The position numbers and the translations under genes are program-made. From NCBI GenBank assembly GCA_015698045.1, contig BLAL01000066.1, positions 1-64,000 on the forward strand: 64,000 bases of DNA. The letters are read 5' to 3'. Position 1 is the stretch's first letter. Each line of letters begins with the position of its first letter. This document shows positions 23,616 to 35,562 of the stretch, piece by piece. The stretch comes from Rhizophagus clarus. Lineage: Eukaryota; Glomeromycota; Glomeromycetes; Glomerales; Glomeraceae. The notes under the pieces were generated by a model. The model had not been told where the DNA came from and searched no databases. It was given only the letters and a program-made list of their open reading frames with translations.

Positions 23616-23822
23616 TGAAAAGCTCTAATTTAAACAACAGAATTAAATTTAGGTGATAATAAATTTTTTGCAATGCTAATACTATTAAGTTTAGTTTACA
23701 TTCGCAACACTCTTTTAAATAAATTAAGATTAGATAATGTAACATTATGGAATAAAAAATATATCACTTCATGTTTTAATGCTTATATAATTATTGAGAT
23801 TTTTGGTCAATGATAACTAGTA

Positions 23823-25797
23823 TTCTGAATGGATCGCATCAATTTGGGTGACCCGTCAGGTTGACCTAAAAATATTTGGGTTAGGTCATCAAATTTGTAA
23901 TCTAACCCTAAGTTAGATCATAGTTTGACTGACCTGATTGACCCATTTTAACCCAAAGTTAAAATGAAGTGATTTTTAATTTTTTTAAAAATTAAAAGTC
24001 AAAAAAAAATTATACGCTTTAAAATATATTTAGCAGTTTTGCATTTTTTTTAAATTAAATGCTTAAAAAATCCATTTTAGCGGGTGTTCTTTTTTTAATT
24101 AAACGCTTATAAAAAAAGTTTTTTATAATTACTAGACGCTTTTTTTAAAAAAATTAGCTAGCATTTTTTTAACTAAACGCTAAAAAAGCAGGTTTCTTTT
24201 AATTAAACCTAAAAAAGAAGCATTTTTTTCCAATTAAACACTTAAAAAAGTGATTTTTAATAAATGTTTTTTTTTAATTAGAACACTTAAGAAAAAGAAT
24301 TTTTTAAATTATAACGCTTAAGAAAAAGTATTTTTTTAAATTATAACACTTAAGAAAAAGCATTTTTTTTAAATTATAACGCTTAAAAAAAGTATTTTTT
24401 TAAATTATAACGCTTAAAAAAAGTATTTTTTTAAATTATAACGCTTAAAAAAAGTATTTTTTTAAATTATAACGCTTAAAAAAAGTATTTTTTTAAATTA
24501 TAACGCTTAAAAAAGTATTTTTTTAAATTATAACGCTTAAAAAAAGTATTTTTTTAAATTATAACGCTTAAAAAAAGTATTTTTTTAAATTATAACGCTT
24601 AAAAAAAGTATTTTTTTAAATTATAACGCTTAAAAAAAGTATTTTTTTAAATTATAACGCTTAAAAAAAGTATTTTTTAAATTATAACGCTTAAAAAAAG
24701 TATTTTTTTAAATTATAACGCTTAAAAAAAGTATTTTTTTAAATTATAACGCTTAAAAAAAGTATTTTTTTAAATTATAACGCTTAAAAAAAGTATTTTT
24801 TTAAATTATAACGCTTAAAAAAAGTATTTTTTTAAATTATAACGCTTAAAAAAAGTATTTTTTTAAATTATAACGCTTAAAAAAAGTATTTTTTTAAATT
24901 ATAACGCTTAAAAAAAATATTTTTTAATTATAATGCTTAAAAAAAAGCATTTTTCAATTATAATGCTTAAAAAAAAGCATTTTTCAATAATAATGCTTAA
25001 AAAAAAGCATTTTTCAATAATAATGCTTAAAAAAAAGCATTTTTCAATAATAATGCTTAAAAAAAAGCATTTTTCAATAATAATGCTTAAAAAAAAGCAT
25101 TTTTCAATAATAATGCTTAAAAAAAAGCATTTTTCAATAATAATGCTTAAAAAAAAGCATTTTTCAATAATAATGCTTAAAAAAAAGCATTTTTCAATAA
25201 TAATGCTTAAAAAAAAGCATTTTTCAATAATAATGCTTAAAAAAAGCATTTTTCAATAATAATGCTTAAAAAAAAGCATTTTTCAATAATAATGCTTAAA
25301 TTATAACGCAAAATAAGCATTTTTTTAATTAAAACACAAGATAAGCGTTTTTTAATTAAACCGCAGATAAACATTTTTTTAATTAAAATGTAAGTTAAGC
25401 ATTTTTTTATAATTAAAATGCAAAATAAACATTTTTTATAATTAAAATGCAAAATAAGCATTTTTTTATAATTAAAATACATGATAAACATTTTTTTAAT
25501 TAAACTGCAAAATAAGCATTTTTTTATAATTAAAATGTAAAATAAGCAGTTTTTTATAATTAAAACGCAAAATAAGCATTTTTTTATTATAATGCTTAAA
25601 AAAAACATTTATTTTAATTAACTACTTAAAAAATGTCACTTTAATAAAAACTTTTTTATAATATTCACAAATCATTTGACTTGAAGTATTATACCAGATC
25701 AAAATTATCAGGTCAGGCTAGATAGATCACTCGACCTGAAAAAAAATTATCAGGTCAAGTCAGATGGATTACCTGACCTGACCTGACCCATTCAGAA
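23823..25797. mobile_element. Satellite-bearing terminal-inverted-repeat element, copy B (inverted relative to A)
   Basis: The ends are TTCTGAATGGATC (left) and GACCCATTCAGAA (right), inverted to each other. Inside the ends, GGGTGACCCGTCAGG, GGTCATC and TAGTTTGACTGACC mirror the inner end of copy A, and the outer end mirrors the GGTCAGG clusters of copy A. Two different satellites fill it. A 31-bp unit (AACGCTTAAA, AAAAGTATTTTTTT) runs from about 24305 to 24905 in some twenty copies. A 30-bp unit (AATGCTTAAA, AAAAAGCATTTTTC) runs from about 24910 to 25300 in about thirteen copies. Repeat-derived frames on both strands are not genes. The flanks AACTAGTA and CACTAATG may be a worn 8-bp target duplication. 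Confidence 0.78.
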
Positions 25798-26782
25798 CAC
25801 TAATGATAATAGTAAGATCTTAACAATAAAAATTTGAATACAAATTCAATAAGTATATATTTAATATTATATTTTTTGAGGAAATTATTATATAATTTTT
25901 TATTTGGCTATATATTACAAATGATTATCACTAAACAATAAATGTAATGAACAAGTTATTTTATAAATCACAACAGCAATAAATCTACTTTTTTGGTAAA
26001 GTATTAGTCCTTTCTTTAATAAACCTTGGCTTTTGCTAATATTTTTCTAATATGATGTAGTTTTTAATCAATGCCTATAAATTTAAAATTCATTTTTTCA
26101 AGTTAAAAAAGATAGTAAATAAGCTCTTGATTAAAATAACACATGCATTTGAGTTTCATAATATTTCATAATTACTTTAAAACAAAGTATACTTCTTATA
26201 ATATATGATAATATGTGTAATTCAAATAAGTTATTAGAAAAAGAAAACTTATTAATTTTATTCACAAGATATATTATTATAATAGTGCATTCTGTAAATG
26301 ACAAAATCTTTTTCTATAAAAATAACAATTAAGTTTTATAAAAATTAAATAAAATGTATATTAAAAGTATTTATTACATACTATAAACTAAGATTTCATA
26401 TATCTCCATTCACATAATTACTTCAATTGAAATTTGTTTTTTTAATAAGTATTTTCTATAAATCAGATAAAGCTAATTGCATAATTATATTATTAACAAC
26501 TTATTAATTATTAAAAAGCAGAAAATAAAAATAAAAATCTTCTAAATGATATGCTTATCTTTAAGTAATTTTGCTAAATTTTTTATTTTTTTAGCTTCAT
26601 TTTGCATAAAGTCGTCTCCAATTATTTTTCTGAAAACCACTTGATAATTAACAATGTTAATTCTTATTTTAAAAAGAATATCATACATCCATCTAATATT
26701 TCATCATTTTTCTTTTTTATCAGCATCCATTTGTTCCATAGGTCAAATGAAAAAAAATCAGAATTTGCTTTATTTTAATATG
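25798..26782. other. AT-rich stretch without recognised features
   Basis: No gene, repeat or RNA was supported here on either strand. Confidence 0.6.
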
Positions 26783-26960
26783 CTCTTGCCGATTTTTATG
26801 TAATTCTGCCAATTTTTATATAATTCTGCCAATTTTTTATGTAATTCTACCAATTTTTTATGTAATTCTGCCAATTTTTATATAATTCTGCCAATTTTAT
26901 ATAATTCTGCCAATTTTTATATAATTCTGCCAATTTTTATATAACTCTGCCAATTTTTCA
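26783..26960. repeat. 20-21-bp tandem repeat, ~9 copies
   Basis: The unit is AATTCTGCCAATTTTTATAT with single-base T-run differences. It is flanked to the right (27000-27470) by T/A-rich sequence with a loose ~50-bp periodicity of TTTATTTAATTTAAAAAA. Confidence 0.88.
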
Positions 26961-27477
26961 ATCAAAAATGATTGTCTTTAATTGGCTGACTATATAATTA
27001 CATCATTTTTTTATTGATTTATTGATAATTTTTTTTTATTTTTGCTTATTACATTTCATTTTTTTCCTTCTGCTTATTTACAAATAAAAAAAGCAACTAT
27101 TAGAATGTATTTCTTTAAATAAAAAAAATAAACAAACAAAAAGTTGGTACATACCACTGAAATACTGTTATCCAAAGAAGCCATATTTTTTTTTTATTTA
27201 ATCTAAAAAAATGAATTTTTTTTATTTAACATAAAAACAAATTTTTTTTAACTTTATTTAATTTAAAAAATGAATTTTTTTTTATTTAATTTAAAAAAAA
27301 TTTTTTAGTTTTATTGTAAAAATGGCAAGTTTCATGTTAAAGAAACATTCTAATATTTCTTTCTTTACTCCATTTTTGTAGAATGTAGCCTTGAAGATTT
27401 CAGAAAAGCGAATTAACAATAGGTTTTATTATTAATGATTTTAAAAACGTACTAATATCCCTTTTTTCTCTCTTTAG

Positions 27478-28131
27478 ATGATGGGCGTAATTAATGTAAG
27501 TTTCAAAATTTTCAAACCTTTTTTTTTCTTTGTTTTTTTTAGATGTTTTTACTAACATTTCCATCTTTTTTTTTTAGTAGGTTCTGATCTTCGATTCTTG
27601 AACGATAGCCGTGAGTATAATAAATATAAGTTTTAAAATTTTCAAAACTTTATTTTTTCTTTTTTTTAGGAAACATTTACTAACGTTTTTATCTTTTTTT
27701 TTGTAGCTTCCGGTCTTTGATTCTTGGATGATGGCTGTGGGTATAATGAATGTAAGTTTCAAAATTTTTGAAACTTTATTTTTTCTTTTTTTAGGAAACG
27801 TTTTACTAATATTTCTGTTTTTTTTTGTAGCTTTCAGTCTTTGATTCTTGGACGATGACTGTGGGCGTAATGAATATAAGTTTCAAAATTTTTGAAACTT
27901 TTTTTTCTTTGTTTTTTTTAAGAAACGTTTTTACTAACGTTTTCATCTTTTTTTTAGTAGGTTCTGGTCTTCGATTCTTGAACAATGGCCATAAGCGTAA
28001 TAAATGTAAGTTTCAAAATTTTCAAAACTTTATTTTTTCTTTTTTTTTAAGAAACGTTTACTAATGTTTTCATCTTTTTTTTGTATCTTTCAGTCTTCGA
28101 TTCTTGGATGATGACCGTAGGCGTAATGAAT
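27478..28131 (+). repeat. Tandem array of 45-nt exon-like units with splice-like flanks
   Basis: Five 45-nt units start at 27581, 27707, 27831, 27961 and 28087, spaced 124-130 bp apart; an 18-nt partial unit precedes them at 27478. Each unit reads as 15 codons in one phase, of the form LPVFDSWMMAVGIMN, though two units have a stop in place of Trp. Most are preceded by a T-run and AG (TTTGTAG or TTAGTAG). The partial unit and the units at 27707 and 27961 are followed by GTAAGTTTC; the others have ATAAG. The intervening ~80 bp includes TTTCAAAATTTT and a conserved GGAAACGTTT...ACTAA, which resembles a branch site. It looks like serial duplication of one exon with its intron. It may be a decayed gene or a minisatellite born from one. 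Confidence 0.6.
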
Positions 28132-28239
28132 ATAAATTTTGAAATTTTCAAAACTTTATTTTTTTTTTTTTAGGAAACGTTTTACTAACAAATCCATCTT
28201 TTTTTTGCAGGTTCTGATCGAACATTTTTAGTAATTGGG

Positions 28240-29800
28240 CTTCTTTACAAGTATGTTTTTTTTATTTTATTTTATTTTTTTTATGATTGATTACATTTCG
28301 TTATTTGCTAACTTTTCTTTCATTTTTTCTTTTATCCCTTATATTTCTTTTCATTTGTTTTCTATTCTTTTCGTCTCCCTTCAATTCTTTTTGTATATTC
28401 ACATTTCTCTTTCATTTCTTCCTCTTTTTTTTTTATTTTTTACGTTCTTCCTTTTATTTTTTTTTGACTATTACGTTTAATCCTCTTTTTCATTTTATCA
28501 CTTTACATTTGCCCTTATTTTTGCTTTATTTCTTTACATTTCATCTCCTTTTTATTCGTCTCTTTACGTTCCTCCTCTTTTCATTTTATTTTTTATATTT
28601 TCCCTCCTTTTCATTTCACCCTTTATGCTTCCCCTTTCTCTTCATTTTGTTTCTTTCCCTTTTTGTTTCATTTTCTCTTTTTTATTCTTTTACATTTCTT
28701 TCCTTTTTTTTTGTTTCTTTACATTTCCCCCTTCTTTCTTTTCATTTCTTTATGTTTCCCTTCTTTTCTTTCTGTTTTTTTATATTTTCCTACTATTCTT
28801 TTTGTTTATTTTCACTTCCCCCTCCATTCTTTTCTTTTTACCCACCTTTCAGTTTACTTTATTTCTTTTATTTCCTTTTGTTTCTTTTCACTTCTCTTTA
28901 TTCTTTTCATCTCCCATTCAATTCTTTTGTATATTCACATTTCTCTTTCATTTCTTCATGTTTCCTCTATTTTTCTTTTTTTATGTTTTGCCTTCCATTT
29001 TTTTTATTCTATTACGTTTTACTCTTTTTTGTTTCATCACTTTATATTTCCCCTTCTTTTCGTTTTGTTCCTTTGCATTTCCTCCTTTTTTTTTGTTCTT
29101 TTATATTTCTTTCCTTTCTTTTTGTTCCTTTACGTTTTTCCTTTATTCCTTTATGTTTTCCCTTCATTCCTTTACATTTTCCCCTTCATTCTTTTCTTTT
29201 CACCCACCTTTCAGTTTATTTTGTCTCTTTTGTTTCTTTTTGTTTCTTTTCACTTCTCTTCATTCTTTTTATCTCCCCTTCAATTCTTTTATATATTCAT
29301 ATTTCTCTTTCATTTCTTCATGTTTCCTCTATTTTTTCTTTTTTTACATTTTGCCTTCCATTTTTTTCATTCTATTATGTTTCACTCTCCTTTTTGTTTC
29401 ATCATTTTATGTTTCCCCTTCTTTTCATTTTGTTCCTTTGCATTTTCTCATTTTTTTTTTGTTCTTCTACATTTCTTTCCTTTCTTTTTGTTCCTTTACG
29501 TTTCTTCCTCCTTTCTTTTTGCTTCTTTATATCTCCCTTCTTTTTTTTCATTTCTTTATATTTTCCTACTATTCTTTTTATTTTTTTTTTTATATTACAC
29601 TATCCTTTTTTCTTATATTTACTTTTTCATTTCTTTCATTTTCTTTACCTTTATATTCTTTTCATTTTTTTTGTTTCCCCTTACTTCTTTTCATTTCCCC
29701 CCATTTCTTTTATTTCATTTTTTTTCTTTATTATTATTCTTATTTTTTAACATATTTCTTTACTTTGATTCATTTTTTTACTTTCATTATAGATTTTTTT
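28240..29800. repeat. 1.5-kb T/C-only tract with long-range repetition
   Basis: The plus strand is nearly all T and C. Segments with CCCACCTTTCAGTTTA, TCTCCC.TTCAATTCTTTT and TATATTCACATTTCTCTTTC recur near 28364, 28901 and 29262, so spacings are about 537 and 361 bp. Long open frames in all three plus frames are made of Phe, Ser, Leu, Pro and Tyr only and are artefacts of composition. It follows the exon-like array, as the similar tract at 6.5-7.3 kb follows splice-like pieces. Confidence 0.8.
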
Positions 29801-29967
29801 TTTTAGATTAATTTTTTATTAAAATAAATTCTTATTTTTTAATTACTAATAAAACATGTAAATTTTTAAATTAAATTACTTTGAATAAAATTTTTTGAGA
29901 AAAAATAAATTTTGCATGTGTCATACTTCATAAATATAAATAAAATAAATTTAGCTAATTTGGTTGA

Positions 29968-30066
29968 ATTTGTATACATTATTTAAAAATTGGAGTGCTG
30001 ATTTGCATGCACTATTTAAAAATCGGAGTGCTAATTTGCATGCACTATTTAAAAATAGGAATGCCG
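29968..30066. repeat. Three copies of a 33-bp unit
   Basis: Units begin ATTTGCATGCACTATTTAAA at 29968 (slightly diverged), 30001 and 30034. The frame through the repeat is not supported as a gene. The rest of 29801-31269 is AT-rich. A 32-codon frame starting at 30712 (METEDSLLTDVTKEV) was seen, but nothing supports it further. Confidence 0.85.
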
Positions 30067-31269
30067 ATTTTTTGGCACAAATTGGCAATGCCATTCATGA
30101 ACAATTTGCGCCATAAAATCGGCAACAAAAAACCACAAATCAGACAAATATATCTAAAAATCAGACAAAAATCAGACTGCCAATTTTTGGAGATTTTTTT
30201 TTATTTGACCTGTATTCTTTATAGTTAGTATTCTTTATTTCATCATTATGGATAAAAGAATATATGTAAATAACATATTATATAAAAAAAAAGGTATAAT
30301 ATATACTGTATTTATGTTATAACATAAATAGTTTTATATCTAAGAATGGATTCTTAATCATGCAATTTACAATGTGATTCTAATATAAATATTTATTAAA
30401 ATTAGAATTTAAAAGTGAATTATAAGAGTTCATAAAATATATTAAATTACGAATACAATTAATATTAATACAAATATTTAATTATATAATAATGAAAGAA
30501 TAAATAATACTTACAAAATTTTATAAATAAATTGAACCTAAATTCTCACTACTGATCATTACGCTTATTTTTCAGAAAAAAATTTTTCAAAAATAATTTT
30601 GAAAAACAGTTAAAAAACAGTAAACAAAGTATGGAAAACAACTTTTTTGTTTACATACTTATCTAGCTACTTGACAGAAACAAATTTTAGAAATAAGAAC
30701 GGTAAAAACAGATGGAAACTGAGGACTCTTTGCTCACAGACGTCACAAAGGAGGTGCTAACAATGAGTTCAAAGACTAAAATGTCTACAGAAGTTCTTAC
30801 TGTTCAATAAGTGTACAGGAAACAAGCAGAGAGAATTATCCAAGTAATAAGAAACAAATTCTAGTTGTAACACTTACTAGAACTTTTTGACGTAAAGTAT
30901 ATTTTAGAATATTATCAAAGCTTTTAATTTATTCCCACTGGATTTTATTAATAGCATAGTCCTTCTTTTATGTAACATAGTACAATTGCAGTTATGTTTT
31001 GCACTGCCTATTTTTAAGCTGTTTTATTTTAGAAGTATAGGGTGTTCTTTCTTTTAGTTTACCCTAAAGGTTTCGTTTGTATTTTCTTTTTGTTTATTTT
31101 TTTGTTATACAAAATTTTTATTGGTTAATTTTGAAAGGATGGAGTTTGCGTAAGGGTGCTTTCAGGCAGACTGAAGGACATAGTATGCATTATTCCCTCT
31201 TCAATGAGATTGCACTATGATAAATTAGTATGTACAGTATGGCTGCATATTTTAACAAAGGGTTGTAGT

Positions 31270-32809
31270 AGGACCCAGAAATATACATATAGGGGTAGGG
31301 TCTATCAATGCGTCGTCATCATAGTGGAGTTGGACGGGGTAAGGTTTTGATTTGCGTATAATTTAGGTGATTTTTGTCCATAGTAAGGTCATTAGATTGC
31401 GTATTTTTATCAAAAATTTTTATATGTAAAAGATTTAATTTGCGTATTTTGACCTATATTTTTATTTGGCCGATCATATATACTGTTGTTGAAAATTATT
31501 CGATATGCTAAAATACGATTTATCAATCATAAAATTTACAATTTTATAGTTTTAAATTTTTTTTTTTTAAAAGATTTTTTTATCAGTTTTTATAACCGAA
31601 ATTTTTTTTTTAATATTTAATATTTTTTATCGGTTTTATAAACTGAATTTTTTTTTAATATTTATATTATTAGTAACCGAATTTTTTTTTAAAAAAAGAT
31701 TTTTTATAAACCGAACCTTAAATTCCGCAAAAAAGAGAAGTTAGCAAACGCTTTATTCAAACTCGCACCCCCCGCTTTTAGAAATACTTAACCGTCTCGA
31801 ATTCCAAATTTTACTTCAAAATCTACAAAAGAGAAGTCAAAGAATGTTAGTAAATACTCTTTAATACATAAAAAATCAAACCCGCTTATCTCCTTATAGA
31901 AATACTTACCCGTCTCGAATTCCAAGTTCTGATCGAATTCTGAAATCTATAAAAAAGAAATTATAAAACATTAGTAAGCATTTTTTGATAAAATTCCTAA
32001 AAATTTGAAACTTACCAATGTAATAAGCTATAAAAAATAGAATAATCTTGATTATGTAGGTACTAAAAAACTAAAAGGAATGTTAGTAAAATTTTATTAA
32101 CATTGAATTCTGCTTCTTACACTTAACTCACCATATTTGCAAGAGTCCGTTAGTTCCAATTTATACTTCAGTAGTACCTAGTACTTTTTTTTTTATAAAT
32201 AGTTTTTTTTTTTATTTTTTTAAATCAGTGGAAAAGAAAAGACTAGAACTTGGAATAATTCAAGATAGGTGAGTATTTCTAAAGGAAGAAGGAGTGGGTT
32301 TATATAAGAACACTCACTAATATTCTTTAACATCTCTTTTTGTAGATTTTGAACTGGAACTTCAAATTGGAATTTAAACATATTGTAGGAATGAACTTTC
32401 AAATATAAATATCAAAAAAAAAAAAAAAATAATAAAATTTTTTCTAATTATAAAGCTATCTAAATTCGTATACAAATATTGTTAAAATATAATACATTTC
32501 ATTATATTTCGTTAACATAACATAAAGAGAAACAAATATAATTTTTTTTTTTTTTTAATAAAAAAAAGACCGATATCAAACTGCAGATTATAGAAACTAT
32601 ATCATATGATATACTGCACTTTGCTGAATTAATTAATAATTGAAAATTTTAAGGTCTGAAATTTTATTTGCGTATTTTTGCGGTATTTTCAATATCAGGT
32701 GTCAAATTTGCGTACCGTTCATATAAAAAACCCTTGCGTACAGCTCATAGTAAAATTTTCTTTCATCACCTGACCCCTATATATATATTTCTGGGTCCTG
32801 TTGTAGTGT
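31270..32809. mobile_element. hAT-like non-autonomous DNA transposon, 1540 bp, perfect 8-bp target duplication
   Basis: The left end AGGACCCAGAAATATACATA and the right end, read inverted, AGGACCCAGAAATATATATA match over about 26 bp, to AGGGGT. The flanks GTTGTAGT (31262-31269) and GTTGTAGT (32810-32817) are identical, which marks an 8-bp target duplication and suggests fairly recent insertion. An 8-bp duplication fits hAT. TTTGCGTA words repeat near both ends, as subterminal binding motifs often do. Internally, a ~110-bp block (GAAATACTTA.CCGTCTCGAATTCCAA and CATTAGTAA) occurs twice directly near 31780-31985 and once inverted near 32235-32365. No transposase is encoded. Confidence 0.9.
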
Positions 32810-33796
32810 CCCATAAGGGAGACGTCACTGTATCTTAAATACTTTACCAAGAGATAGCATATTGATGATTTTTTAATCATTAGCTATTTTATCATAGAGG
32901 TTAATAGTGTGGCAATACGAGTCCTGAAACTATTGTATTCATTTCTAACAAAAGAATAAAAAAAAAAAAATAAAAAATAAATAAATTGAACCTTTATTGA
33001 TTCCTATTCTATTTTAATTAAATTCTATTTTATTCAAAAGTGTAGAATTTAACACTTTTAATATTGTACCATTTACAGTAGAAATTAAATCATTTTATCA
33101 CCTGACTACTAATTGGTATTTAGGATTTTTTTTACCAGTTATAAACTGGTGGACCAACTAGTATATCCAGGATGATAAAAAAGTTATTTACTATATTATA
33201 TGTAATAATCGAATGGATTATCATCCTTCAGATGATAACCCATTTATTTACTACTAGCATAATAAATAATAATTACATAATAATTAACTAGAGCTTTAAT
33301 ATTGTTATTAAAATAGTTATTGATTGTATTTTTTTTTTATACTAAAGGTATATAAAAATAATGCAAATTATTATATAAATTAATAAAGAAAAAAATAAAC
33401 ACAATTAAATTTAATACTTACTTTTAGCCATTTTATTTATTTTAAAATTATTCTACTTATCTTTACTGAATTTTTTTTTAATAATATTGTTTAAAAATTT
33501 TTAAAATAAAAAAATAATTTTATAATAACATATTAATATCTCAAGACAACTAGTATTTAATTTCTGTAATAAAGAATTTTTATTACAAACTTTAAAATTT
33601 AATAATAATAAATATTATATACTTTATAAAATTACCTTAGGTTTATTTATATTATTTTTAAAAAAACTTGCAGGATTATTAATTTTTTTTTTTAGACTGT
33701 AAGAATATGAATAAGATTTTTTATCATAAGGAAAGTATATAGTCAATTCCTTCTTCAGAATTAGTAGACCTTAATCAAAAAAGCTTATAGCAAAAT

Positions 33797-33972
33797 ATAC
33801 ACATCCTGGTGGATATAAGGTTCACATTCTGGTTATAGATGCTCTTCTTTCCTTGTAAACTCAGAGATAAAATATAGTATAATAACAAGATGTACATATC
33901 CTAGTGGATGTAAAATAAAGTATTCATATTCTAGTCATAGTTATTCTTCTTTTTCTGTAAACTCAGAAATAG
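33797..33972. repeat. Two ~80-bp direct repeats, period ~95-100 bp
   Basis: ACATCCTGGTGGAT, ATTCTGGTTATAG and TTGTAAACTCAGA (about 33797-33876) return in order at about 33891-33972 with substitutions. The surrounding parts of 32818-34147 are AT-rich with nothing else recognised. Confidence 0.75.
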
Positions 33973-34147
33973 GAACATAGCATTAATTTATTATTTTTCA
34001 CTTAATTTATATTTATTAAAATGTTAACCTTTAATTATCTATTTATTTTTAAAACCCTATGTTCTTTTCTTATTATTTGTTTTAAAAATTTTAGTCTTCA
34101 AAATAATATACAAATCTTATTTTGTAATTTCTGAATATTTCTTACTA

Positions 34148-34328
34148 TAGATGCCACCCAAATCCAAAATAATTTGGGATTATGGCAATCTAAATGTACA
34201 AATTCAAATTAATTTACAAATTACATATATAAATTTTGTAATTTGTACATTTGGGATTTGGAAATTATGGCAGTCAAAATGTACAAATTAATTTGGGATT
34301 TACTTAAAATAATTTGGGTGGCATCTAT
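34148..34328. mobile_element. ~181-bp MITE with TAGATGCCACCCAAAT ends
   Basis: Perfect inverted ends TAGATGCCACCCAAAT and ATTTGGGTGGCATCTA enclose a non-coding interior with further inverted GTACAAATT words. The same 12 bases, TATTTCTTACTA, lie directly outside both ends, so the target duplication is unusually long, or part of it belongs to the element. The rest of 34329-35562 is AT-rich without recognised features. Confidence 0.85.
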
Positions 34329-35562
34329 ATTTCTTACTATAAAATAACTTCTAACTACATAATTCTCATTGCAATTTGAGTTTTTTCCAATAATTTGAAA
34401 TATGAATATAAAATATTAGAAAAGAGTCATATTTATTAGTATTATAAAAAAAAGTGAGATCTTGCTGTTAAAAATTAAAATGCACTTTTGTTATAACTTT
34501 TTTTTTGGTATTATAATAAGTTAAATGTTTACATTCTAAGAAATCTTAAGAAATAATAAAAAATTATTATTACTTTTTATAAACTTTTTCAGTTTTTAAA
34601 GTCTAATAGTTTTTTTTACTCATGATGCTCATGAAAAAATTGTCAAATGATCATGATCAGGATTATATATTTTTTGGACTTACATTCATTTATTTGTTAC
34701 ATATTCACATGATAATGTCTTTTACATTGTGATATATGGATTTTTTAATATTATTATCATAACATAATTATCACATTGCTGTGATTTAACAGTTATATAA
34801 CTCTAGTCATGGCAGAAAAAATGACAGTCATGTGACTTTTGGCCCACATTACGATATTACATACAAGTATCGGCTCACTCAAAATTGCAAATTCAACTTA
34901 AATTGAGTGAATACAAATATAATCATTATATAAATATTAAAAAAACATTCAATAAATATTTTAATATCGACCTAATTTATTTTTTTGATTGGATGAACAT
35001 AAATAGAATAATCTAATTGATGGGAGACTCTTCATCTTGGCCAATTGGCAGGTATTAATAAAAATTAACATTGATTAGTCAATAATTGAATTGAGAGAAA
35101 ATAGATTTTACAAAATACATTATAAAGTAGTTAATGTAAATATAATAATTTTTAGTAGTTAATTAGAAATTGGAAAAACTATTACATTAAATTTAGTAAG
35201 TACAATAATAAAGTATATACAAAACGTGAAAAAATCAGATATAAAAAAATCAATTAATAATCTGAACATTTCTTGATTTGGGGCACGAACCAAGAATGCA
35301 TCATTCTGATTTTCAATGATCTTGTCATGTGTTATTAAAATGTTTTTTTAGGGTATTTTATAACTACTACTTTCAATCTTAGAAAGTTGTGCTAAAATAA
35401 CCATTCAAACAAATAATATATAATAAAATCAGAGAAAAGTCATATTATAATAAAGTATTACTCGTTATGAAACCTTTGATTTATCCCATATTTTTATTCC
35501 TTATAACGATGGTTAATTTCTTTCCTGCCGCTCATTCACATTGTTCACTCTTTCACTTATAT

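Noticed and set aside
24908-25608. Perfect 10-residue repeat frames on both strands
   Set aside because: They follow from a 30-bp satellite being divisible by three; no start context or conservation is expected.
20731-25797. A single 5-kb foldback transposon
   Set aside because: Each arm has its own pair of inverted ends and a different array, so two related insertions in opposite orientation explain it better.
28235-29811. Very long Phe/Ser/Leu-rich open frames in three plus frames
   Set aside because: All frames are open at once because the strand is almost only T and C. There is no domain and no ordinary composition.
31156-31350. 64-residue plus frame crossing the left end of the hAT-like element
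   Set aside because: It spans an insertion junction and has no domain signal.
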